A stretch of DNA of 64,000 bases from Cyclobacterium sp. 1_MG-2023. Lineage in GTDB: Bacteria > Bacteroidota > Bacteroidia > Cytophagales > Cyclobacteriaceae. Below are positions 26,115-32,994 of this stretch, piece by piece. The first letter of the stretch is position 1. The number at the start of each line of letters is the position of its first letter. The notes under the pieces were generated by a model. It saw only the letters and a list, made by a program, of their open reading frames with translations. It did not search any database and had not been told where the DNA came from. The stretch lies in the NCBI RefSeq assembly GCF_030546805.1, contig NZ_JAUOPC010000002.1:186001-250000 (forward strand). The letters run 5' to 3'. Made by a program: the position numbers and the translations under genes.

Positions 26115-27287
26115 ATGCTAATTTTTACAAATAATTTATTAGAAAACAGGAATGTTTTTATCATTTTCCTTTTCCTATTTTGTTCATGTCAGGGAGAAGA
26201 AGAAAATAAATTGCTGGAAATAGTAAAAGTTAAGGAGATAGAAATTAAGCCTGAAGTCCTGACCTTACCTAATCCGCCTTATGTACATTTGATAGAATCA
26301 GATTCAGGACAATACCTTTTTTACCTGAATCCTAATTCAAAGAGTTTACAGTTTATGAATATGGAAGATGGAAAAGTGGCCAATGAGATCGTTTTGGAAT
26401 ACGATGGCCCGAATAGTATGAGCAGACGTTCCGGAATTGCAGGTCTGGAAGACGACAAAGTTTGGACAACTTTTAGGCCACATGCCATTGCTTATTTCAA
26501 CTATAAGGCAGAAATACAATTTAAAAAGGACATTCCATCTGGTGAGGTTGATATTACTTATGTAGGATCTAGTTTTCAAAAGGGACTTCACCAATATGGT
26601 GATAAGGTTTTTGGCATGCAACCGCTTTTTATGAACCATCATGGGATGAATAAAGAAGACATTCAAAAACATTCTCTGGTCTATAGTTATGATATGGTTT
26701 CAGATCAGACCAAATGGTACGATGTGTATTATGCTAAGGATTATTGGGATAGTGGGAAAAAACTATCTGATTTTTCATTGGTAAGAAGAGAGGACAAGCT
26801 TTATATATCCCCATGGTATGACCATGAAATACAGGTATTTGACATGGAGCAAGAAAAAGTGATTAATAAGGTGGCAGTTAAGTCAGATCATATCAATAGC
26901 TTTTATTATGTAAATGAGATTCCAGGCACACACGAAGAAGGGTTAATGGGCTATTTAAAAAATGATCTATATGGAATAATTCTTTATGACAAGTACAGGG
27001 ATTGTTTTTATCGTTTTTTTTATCCGGGATATACGGATGATGAAGAATATCCAATAGATAAACTGTGGATGCTAAGAAATTCAAGACCTTATACAGGCGT
27101 GATGGTTTTGGACAAGGAATTGAATATAATAGGTGAACATGTCTTTGATAAATTTCAAGTTCATGCTTCTTCTAATGTATTTGTAGGAGAAGAAGGCTTA
27201 TACCTTTCGCTTAACAATATAAACAGTCCTGATTATGATGAGGATCATTTAAGGTATATGGTGGTTCGGTTTGATGTGGGGGAATGA
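26115..27287 (+). CDS. DUF4221-type lipoprotein A (six-bladed propeller, no peptide partner)
   Basis: The 390-residue protein has a lipoprotein signal, with the lipobox-like LFCSC after the hydrophobic FIIFLFLF, and then a DUF4221-like domain. Family features are the ESDSGQYLFYLNPNSKSLQF strand pair, GMQPLFMNHHG, and near the C-terminus YDKYRDCFYRFFYPGY, VMVLDKELNIIGEH and FVGEEGLYLSLNN. The fold is expected to be a surface- or periplasm-facing beta-propeller. It is very close to lipoproteins B and C, with almost identical central and C-terminal blocks. Unlike B and C, no Cys-rich peptide gene precedes it. Its N-terminus is extended by about ten hydrophilic residues compared with B. Function is unknown. 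Confidence 0.88.
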   Translation: MLIFTNNLLENRNVFIIFLFLFCSCQGEEENKLLEIVKVKEIEIKPEVLTLPNPPYVHLIESDSGQYLFYLNPNSKSLQFMNMEDGKVANEIVLEYDGPNSMSRRSGIAGLEDDKVWTTFRPHAIAYFNYKAEIQFKKDIPSGEVDITYVGSSFQKGLHQYGDKVFGMQPLFMNHHGMNKEDIQKHSLVYSYDMVSDQTKWYDVYYAKDYWDSGKKLSDFSLVRREDKLYISPWYDHEIQVFDMEQEKVINKVAVKSDHINSFYYVNEIPGTHEEGLMGYLKNDLYGIILYDKYRDCFYRFFYPGYTDDEEYPIDKLWMLRNSRPYTGVMVLDKELNIIGEHVFDKFQVHASSNVFVGEEGLYLSLNNINSPDYDEDHLRYMVVRFDVGE

Positions 27288-27341
27288 AAAGAAGAAGCGT
27301 TTATTATGGTAATGCCTTTGGATTTTTGTATCCTATCTAGC

Positions 27342-27415
27342 GGAGCCGGCATTGCAAATGCCTCGTAATCTTTTTAAATGGATGGTAGGGAGTAGTTCTA
27401 AACTACTCCTAGGAG
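27342..27415 (+). repeat. Type C palindromic repeat after lipoprotein A
   Basis: Contains ggagccggcattgcaaatgcc and the hairpin agtagttctaaactact. It lies just past the lipoprotein A stop and is part of the duplicated segment. The matching copy is at 29206-29279. Confidence 0.8.
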
Positions 27416-27653
27416 AATTTTATTAATGAACAGTTAATTCTATAAATAAAATTGAAATAATTATATATAAAATATATTAGGTAGGTAAAATTATTTATAA
27501 AAAATAAATTAGAATATTATTTCCCAGAAGGGGAAAGTATGTGTGTTATATTGATTGTATAGGTCTTTTTGTAAAGCTTATACGAAATAATATATTGTTA
27601 ATTGGTGTTTGTGATGTAGTGTTATTTTGTTCCTTAAGAATTTTAGGCTTGTT

Positions 27654-27661
27654 TAATTTTG
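27654..27661 (+). promoter_or_regulatory. Candidate -7 box for peptide gene 1, followed by T16 tract
   Basis: TAATTTTG at 27654-27661 matches TAnnTTTG, and a TTTG lies at 27626-27629 (spacer 24, slightly long). A run of sixteen T residues follows at 27670-27685, within the presumed leader. In the second copy the box reads TAATTTTT and the tract is ten T (29538-29547). Confidence 0.35.
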
Positions 27662-27729
27662 TAGTTTCATTTTTTTTTTTTTTTTAGTTTTAACTAAATA
27701 AATGTTACACTTAAATTTTCTTATTATTT

Positions 27730-27933
27730 ATGAAAAAGTTAATTAAAAAACCAGTTCTTTTATTGGGTACTCTGGGAGCATTGATTGGTTTAGGCTTTGT
27801 TTCTACGCAAAATGCAGATGTAAATGCACAAGGTTCTGTTAAATGGTGCGATTACAAAGTAGATGCTAATGATGTAGCTTCATGTGCTGATCCGCTTACT
27901 GAAGTATCTTGTATCTGTGAAGATCAGTGTTAA
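27730..27933 (+). CDS. Cys-rich secreted peptide 1 (NVEALA-like layout)
   Basis: The 67-residue product has a basic start, a hydrophobic Gly-rich helix (residues 9-24), a short STQNADVNAQ segment and a Cys-rich C-terminal core of about 30 residues. Cysteines are at 40, 52, 61, 63 and 67, spacing C-x11-C-x8-C-x-C-x3-C, ending in Cys. The general layout (exported leader, short motif, Cys-rich tail, neighbour of a DUF4221-type lipoprotein) resembles NVEALA peptides of Bacteroidales, but the NVEALA motif itself is not present, so I call it NVEALA-like only. The leader is almost identical to that of peptide 2, while the core differs entirely. Lipoprotein B follows 70 nt downstream. Role (signal, toxin or structural peptide) is unknown. 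Confidence 0.78.
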   Translation: MKKLIKKPVLLLGTLGALIGLGFVSTQNADVNAQGSVKWCDYKVDANDVASCADPLTEVSCICEDQC

Positions 27934-27941
27934 AAATTAAA

Positions 27942-27972
27942 AGTCAGCCACTTATTTATTCGGTGGTTGACT
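27942..27972 (+). terminator. Hairpin between peptide 1 and lipoprotein B (attenuator-like)
   Basis: Ten-bp arms agtcagccac (27942-27951) and gtggttgact (27963-27972), with one G-U pair, are followed by attaagg and six T residues (27980-27985). It lies between the two genes of a cassette, so it could limit read-through and keep peptide mRNA in excess over lipoprotein mRNA. Confidence 0.5.
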
Positions 27973-28003
27973 ATTAAGGTTTTTTACTTTTAATAATTTC
28001 TTA

Positions 28004-29149
28004 ATGAAGTTAAAAATAATGATTGGTATTCTCCTACTATTTTGTTCCTGTCAGAGAGAAGTAGAAAACAAATTGCTGGAAATAGTAAAAGTTAAGGAGA
28101 TAAAAATTAAGCCTGAAGTTCTGACCTTCCCTAACCCTGCTTATGTTCATTTGATTGAATCAGATTCAGGGCAATACCTTTTTTACTTGAATCCTACTTC
28201 AAAGAGTTTGCAATTTATGAATATGGAAGATGGAAAAGTGGTCAATGAGATCGTTTTTGAAGACGATGGGCCAAATAATATGAGCAGACGTTCCGGAATT
28301 GCAGGTCTAGAGAAGGATAAGGTTTGGGCAACGTTTAGGCCGCATGCTATTGGTTATTTCAATTATAAGGGCGAAATACTGTTTAAAAAGAAAATACCTT
28401 CTGGTGAGGTTGATATTACTTCTATAAGATCGAACTTTCACAAGGAACTTCACCGCTACGGGGATAAGGTTTTTGGTATGCAACCGCTTTTCATGAATCA
28501 TCATGGGATGAATAAAGAAGACATCCAAAAACATTCTCTGGTCTATAGTTATGATATGGTTTCAGATCAGACCAAGTGGTATGATGTATATTATGCTAAG
28601 GATTATTGGGATAGTGGGAAAAAACTATCTGATTTTTCATGGGTAAGAAGAGAGGACAAACTTTATATATCCCCATGGTATGACCATGAAATTCAGGTAT
28701 TTGACATGGAGCAAGAAAAGGTGACTAATAAGGTTAAAGTTAAGTCAGACTATATCAATAGCTTACATTATGTAAATGAGCTTCCAAGGACGCACGAAGA
28801 AGCATTAATCAATAGGTTAAGTCATGATATTTATGGGATAGTTCTTTACGACAAGTATAGGGATTGTTTTTATCGGTTTTTTTATCCAGGATATACTGAC
28901 GATGAAGAATATCCAATAGATAAACTGTGGATGCTAAGAAATTCAAGGCCTTTTATAGGCGTGATGGTCTTGGACAAGGATTTGAATATAATAGGTGAAC
29001 ATGTCTTTGATAAATTTCAAGTTCATGCTTCTTCTAATGTATTTGTAGGAGAAGAAGGCTTATACCTTTCGCTTAACAATAAAAACAGTCCTGATTATGA
29101 TGAGGATCATTTAAGGTATATGGTGGTTCGGTTTGATGTGGGCGAATGA
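28004..29149 (+). CDS. DUF4221-type lipoprotein B, partner of peptide 1
   Basis: The 381-residue protein has a short signal (MKLKIMIGILLLFCSC, Cys16) followed by the same propeller domain as A and C. The FGMQPLFMNHHGMNKEDIQK block, the YDKYRDCFYRFFYPGYTDD block and the C-terminal HASSNVFVGEEGLYLSLNN are shared with A almost word for word. Differences are concentrated around residues 30-130 and 245-275 (for example NELPRTHEEALINRLSHDIYG). The gene starts 70 nt after peptide 1, same strand, after a hairpin. A pair of a lipoprotein propeller and a small exported peptide suggests they interact, which is inference. Confidence 0.88.
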   Translation: MKLKIMIGILLLFCSCQREVENKLLEIVKVKEIKIKPEVLTFPNPAYVHLIESDSGQYLFYLNPTSKSLQFMNMEDGKVVNEIVFEDDGPNNMSRRSGIAGLEKDKVWATFRPHAIGYFNYKGEILFKKKIPSGEVDITSIRSNFHKELHRYGDKVFGMQPLFMNHHGMNKEDIQKHSLVYSYDMVSDQTKWYDVYYAKDYWDSGKKLSDFSWVRREDKLYISPWYDHEIQVFDMEQEKVTNKVKVKSDYINSLHYVNELPRTHEEALINRLSHDIYGIVLYDKYRDCFYRFFYPGYTDDEEYPIDKLWMLRNSRPFIGVMVLDKDLNIIGEHVFDKFQVHASSNVFVGEEGLYLSLNNKNSPDYDEDHLRYMVVRFDVGE

Positions 29150-29590
29150 GCAAAAGAAGCGTTTTTATTATAGTAATGCCTTTGGATTTTTGTATCCTAT
29201 CTAGCGGAGCCGGCATTGCAAATGCCTCGTAACCTTTTCAAATGGATGGTAGGGAGTAGTTCTAAACTACTCTTAGGAGAATTTTATTAATGAACAGTTA
29301 ATTCTATAAATAAAATTGAAATAATTATAGATAAAAAATATTGTGTAGGTAAAATTATTTATAAAGATTAAATTAGAATATTATTTCCCAGAAGGGGAAA
29401 GTATGGGTGTTATATTGATTGTATAGGTTTTTTTGTAAAGCTTATACGAAATAATATATTGTTAAGTGGTGTTTGTGATGTAGTATTATTTTGTTCCTTA
29501 AGAATTTTAGGCTTGTTTAATTTTTTAGTTTCATTTATTTTTTTTTTGTTTTAACTAAATAAATGTTACACTTAAATTTTCTTATTATTT
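29150..29590 (+). repeat. Duplicated leader region upstream of peptide gene 2
   Basis: Second copy of the 442-nt leader at 27288-27729, one nt shorter, with a type C repeat (29206-29279), the same AT-rich spacer and a shorter T tract (29538-29547). Differences are single substitutions plus length change in the T tract. Confidence 0.85.
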
Positions 29591-29797
29591 ATGAAAAAGT
29601 TAATTAAAAAACCAGTTCTTTTATTGGGTACTCTGGGAGCATTGATTGGTTTAGGCTTTGTTTCTACGCAAAATGCAGATGTAATTGCACAAGGTTCTGT
29701 TAAATGGTGTGATTGGAAAGATGCACCTGGTGATCCTTTAGATGGGTGCAAAATTCCAATGGATAATGAACCATGTATTTGTGAAAACCAATGTTAG
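29591..29797 (+). CDS. Cys-rich secreted peptide 2 (NVEALA-like layout)
   Basis: The 68-residue product shares its first 41 residues with peptide 1 except for one change (Asn32 to Ile). From residue 42 on the sequence is different (WKDAPGDPLDGCKIPMDNEP), but the five Cys positions are kept (40, 53, 62, 64, 68; C-x12-C-x8-C-x-C-x3-C) and the last seven residues CICENQC mirror CICEDQC. Conserved leader plus Cys frame with a variable core is what is expected of a diversifying exported peptide. Lipoprotein C follows after 199 nt containing a hairpin. Confidence 0.78.
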   Translation: MKKLIKKPVLLLGTLGALIGLGFVSTQNADVIAQGSVKWCDWKDAPGDPLDGCKIPMDNEPCICENQC

Positions 29798-29948
29798 TTT
29801 CATTTGGATTCTTTGTTTTTCGGTTTTTTTGAAAAAGGAAATTTGAAACGAAAAAGGAAGGTCTTTGTGGTTAAAACACCTTGTTAATAGGTTAAATATA
29901 AATTTCATTAAGAATTGTTGTGTTAATTGAAATTTGAGATAATTTTTA

Positions 29949-29983
29949 AATGCCATTCGTTGAATTTATCATCGAATGGCATT
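29949..29983 (+). terminator. Hairpin between peptide 2 and lipoprotein C
   Basis: Perfect 11-bp arms aatgccattcg (29949-29959) and cgaatggcatt (29973-29983) with a 13-nt loop lie 13 nt before lipoprotein C. No T tract follows directly. It takes the same relative place as the hairpin in the first cassette but has unrelated sequence. Confidence 0.5.
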
Positions 29984-29996
29984 ATAGTTAATTGAG

Positions 29997-31145
29997 ATGA
30001 TTATGAAAGTACAAATTATTATTATTTTTCTATTGTTTTGCTGTTGCCAAAATAGTCAAAAAAAAGATTCAATTGATCTGGTAGTTATAAAGGAGATTGA
30101 GATTAAACCTGAGAAAAATTTATTCCCTAACCCGGCTTATGTCCGTTTGGTAGAATCAGATTCAGGTCAACACCTTTTTTACATTAATCCTAATTCAATG
30201 CGTTTACAATTTATGGATATGGAAGATGGAAAAGTGGCCAATGAGATCATTTTGGAAGACGATGGGCCGAATAGTATGAACAGAAGTTCAGGTATAGCCG
30301 GTTTAGAAAAAGATAAAGTTTGGGCAACTTTTGAGCCTCATGCCATAGGTTACATCAATTATAAAGGGGAAAAACTGTTTGAAAAGTCCATTACCTCAGG
30401 TAAAGTAGATATTACTTATTTGGGTTCGGATTTTGATAAAGAATTGCATCGATATGGGGATAAGGTTTTTGGCATGCAGCCGTATTTTATGAATCATCAT
30501 GGGATGAATAAAGAAGACATTCAAAAACATTCTCTGGTCTATAGTTATGATATGGTTTCAGATCAGTCCAAATGGTATGATGTGTATTATGCTAAGGATT
30601 ATTGGGACAAAGGAAAAAAAAGAGCCTATTTTTCATGGGCAAGAAGAAAGGACAAGCTTTATATATCACCATGGTATGATCATGAAATCCAGGTGTTTGA
30701 TATGAGTAAGGAAAAGGTAATTGAAAAGATAGATGTTAAGTCAGATCATATCAATAGCTTTTATTTTTTAAATGAGATTCCGGGATCCCGTGAAGAGGGG
30801 AGGGTTAATACATTAATTCATGACCTTTATGGAATAATTCTTTATGACAAGTACAGGGATTGTTTTTATCGTTTTTTTTATCCGGGATATATGGATGAAA
30901 GAGAGTATTCTTTAGAGAAACTAAGTATGCTAAACCGCTCGAGGCCTTTTATAGGCGTGATGGTTTTGGACAAGGATTTGAATGTAATAGGTGAGCATGT
31001 CTTTGATAAATTTCAAGTACATGCTTCTTCTAATGTATTTGTAGGAGAAGAAGGTTTATACCTCTCTCTTAACAATGAAAATAGTCCCGATTACGATGAG
31101 GACCATTTAAGGTATATGGTGGTGCAATTTGAGGTGGGGAAATGA
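29997..31145 (+). CDS. DUF4221-type lipoprotein C, partner of peptide 2
   Basis: The 382-residue protein has a lipoprotein signal with lipobox-like LLFCCC and the same propeller domain. It is the most diverged of the three at the N-terminus (SQKKDSIDLVVIKEIEIKPEKNLF) and in EYSLEKLSMLNRSRPF, while the block from FGMQPYFMNHHG to YYAKDYWD is nearly identical to A and B also at DNA level. This patchwork suggests gene conversion among the three genes. Alternative ATG at 30003 would remove two residues. Function unknown. Confidence 0.88.
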   Translation: MIMKVQIIIIFLLFCCCQNSQKKDSIDLVVIKEIEIKPEKNLFPNPAYVRLVESDSGQHLFYINPNSMRLQFMDMEDGKVANEIILEDDGPNSMNRSSGIAGLEKDKVWATFEPHAIGYINYKGEKLFEKSITSGKVDITYLGSDFDKELHRYGDKVFGMQPYFMNHHGMNKEDIQKHSLVYSYDMVSDQSKWYDVYYAKDYWDKGKKRAYFSWARRKDKLYISPWYDHEIQVFDMSKEKVIEKIDVKSDHINSFYFLNEIPGSREEGRVNTLIHDLYGIILYDKYRDCFYRFFYPGYMDEREYSLEKLSMLNRSRPFIGVMVLDKDLNVIGEHVFDKFQVHASSNVFVGEEGLYLSLNNENSPDYDEDHLRYMVVQFEVGK

Positions 31146-31199
31146 AAAGAAGAAGCGTTTATAGTTAAAATACCTTTATTTTTATTCGTCCTTTCTTGT

Positions 31200-31670
31200 G
31201 GAGCCGGCATTGCAAATGCCTCAATTTCTTTTAAAATCCATAAATGGGATTAGTTATAATCAACTCCCAGATCCCTGTTCAACCCTTCTAGGGTTGTGGT
31301 ATTTCAGGTAGACTTCTGACCCGTGGGTTGCCACCCACGGTTATTATTGTTCAGGCCCTCCAGGCCTGGGATGGTGAGTATAATAAGTTCAGAATTAACT
31401 TAATTATGTAATATTCGGTGAGGGGATTGGCAATACTGGCTGAGATATATCCCGTGGTTGAGGTTGTTGTATTGTCTCCGGTTCCTTCACTGGCTCCGGT
31501 AATTGCGAAATCTAAGTTGACTCCGGTGGCTGCGGTGGCTGAGCTTGTCGAAGCCGTCGAAGCCATCGAAGTCGTTGAATCCGCCGGGTTTAAAATTGCC
31601 CAGCTTTTCTAGAAATCACCAACCCTGACGAAGTAATATCTACCGACGAATATGCTTTCAGGGTGTGAAG
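31200..31670 (+). repeat. Right repeat block: type C then type B
   Basis: Type C copy (ggagccggcattgcaaatgcc) begins at 31200, and type B copy at 31273 matches the left copy at 24529 in order and orientation, with hairpin ccgtgggttgccacccacgg and the 9-mer tandem tail (gtcgaagcc units near 31545-31580). The tail has fewer or altered units than the left copy. Confidence 0.8.
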
Positions 31671-31679
31671 TTATGTAAT

Positions 31680-32217
31680 GAAAGCAGTTCAGGAAAAAGT
31701 TACCATGCCCAATTATTTTATTAACCACGTAATAACTTCGAAACCTAAAACCCCGGCAGGGGTGATATTTTTGTAGCCAGTGGCCTCAGCCACTGGTTTA
31801 GTAAATTATCCGTTGATATGATTTTGGCGGTATTGTTGCTCTTTTCTGCAACAATGCTGACAAAATCACAACTATTTCTAAAATGGCGAAATCCCTAAGC
31901 ACAGGGTGGGACCCCTATGTTAAAATGCCAAATCAAATCTCAGCCTTGAAAGGTGTAACCGGCATTGCAAATGCCTCGTAATCTTATCAAATGGATGGTA
32001 GGGGGTAGTTCTAAACTATTCCCAGAGGAGGAAAAGTGACCCTGCCCAATTATTTTTTAAGCCACGTAATAACCTGTTCGAAACCTAAAACCCCGGCAGG
32101 GGTGATATTTTTGTAGCCAGTGGCCTCAGCCACTGGTTTAGTAAATTATCCGTTGATATGATTTTGGCGGTATTGTTGCTCTTTTCTGCAACAATGCTGA
32201 CAAAATCACAGCTATTT
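31680..32217 (+). repeat. Right composite repeat array (type A x2, type C x1), overlapping rluA-family stop
   Basis: Two type A copies (core gccagtggcc at about 31776 and 32116) flank a type C copy at about 31957-32030. The last copy continues through gctgacaaaatcacagctattt, which matches the downstream sequence of other copies (caca-a-ctattt), so it runs into the pseudouridine synthase gene and includes its stop codon. Same orientation as the left array. Confidence 0.8.
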
Positions 32218-32925
32218 ACTGGTTTTTTCCAATTGCTTGACCATTACTGCGAAATCCTTAGGATAAGGTGCTTCTGCACTTATTTTTTCTCCGGAAAGGT
32301 CTGTAAAGGAAATAGCAAAAGCATGTAGCGCCACCCGTTGCATAATGGGGCGCTCTTCGGAACCTTTTTTTAGATTAAATTTCCTTTTGATACTTGATAA
32401 ATAGAGCGGTTGGCCACCGTAAAGCTCGTCACCACAAATGGGCGCACCAAGGTAAGCCAGGTGAATTCGAATTTGATGCAGACGGCCGGTAATTGGTTTA
32501 CAGGCAATAAGGGTATGGGCAAAGTAACTTTTTACAGTTTTAAAAATGGTTTGTGCCGGCTTGCCACTAGGTACGATTCTGGCAATGCCGTTTTTGCTGG
32601 CCGAAAGATTTCTATCTACCATTATGCCATCAAAATCATGAATCCCTTCAGCCACAGCGTGGTAGACCTTTTCTACTTTTCTGTCCTCAAACTGCATGGC
32701 AATATTTCGGTAAGCATCAGGGTTTTTGGCAAATACCAGGCAACCCGATGTTTCCTTGTCCAATCGGTGACAAACCTGAATGTCCGGAAATTCCAGTCTG
32801 GCCAATGCCAGCATATTTTGTGCCTCATGCCTATCATCCAGCGTGGGGAAATATGGCGGTTTATTGACTATTAAATAATCATTGGTTTCTTTAACTACCA
32901 ATGATTTAAAATCGATCTTTTTCAT
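32212..32925 (-). CDS. RluA-family pseudouridine synthase
   Basis: The 237-residue enzyme contains the catalytic motif CHRLDKETSG (Asp56) and the family block GRLHQIRIHLAYLGAPICGDELYGG. No S4 RNA-binding domain is present upstream of the catalytic domain. It isomerises uridine to pseudouridine in rRNA or tRNA; the exact target is not assignable. The reading frame ends in TAG that sits within the terminal part of a type A repeat copy, so the C-terminal residue(s) appear to have been set by the repeat. Short distance (about 70 nt) to the histidine kinase gene upstream of it. Confidence 0.92.
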   Translation of the reverse strand: MKKIDFKSLVVKETNDYLIVNKPPYFPTLDDRHEAQNMLALARLEFPDIQVCHRLDKETSGCLVFAKNPDAYRNIAMQFEDRKVEKVYHAVAEGIHDFDGIMVDRNLSASKNGIARIVPSGKPAQTIFKTVKSYFAHTLIACKPITGRLHQIRIHLAYLGAPICGDELYGGQPLYLSSIKRKFNLKKGSEERPIMQRVALHAFAISFTDLSGEKISAEAPYPKDFAVMVKQLEKTSK

Positions 32926-32994
32926 ACCCTTGTGTTTCGATACAAAGTTCTGAAATTAGCCAATAAAAAAAAGCCTAATTGAAAACACTTGGTT

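Larger units (their letters stand above)
27288..27729 (+). repeat. Duplicated leader region upstream of peptide gene 1
   Basis: This 442-nt non-coding stretch is nearly identical to 29150-29590 upstream of peptide gene 2. Besides the type C repeat it holds an AT-rich promoter region and a T homopolymer. It continues seamlessly into the nearly identical peptide leader codons, so the duplication unit is about 1861 nt (peptide start to peptide start). Confidence 0.85.

Noticed and set aside
27730-31145. Peptide and lipoprotein as a toxin-antitoxin pair
   Set aside because: Both products have export signals and the lipoprotein is much larger than a typical antitoxin; an immunity-type role is only one of several possibilities.
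31351-31612. Short frames in the type B repeat (right)
   Set aside because: Same reason as for the left copy: repeat-derived, no leader or family, not consistent between copies.
24904-32217. Possible CRISPR array
   Set aside because: Repeat units are 70-350 nt long, palindromic and mixed in type, not short identical repeats with unique spacers; no cas genes.
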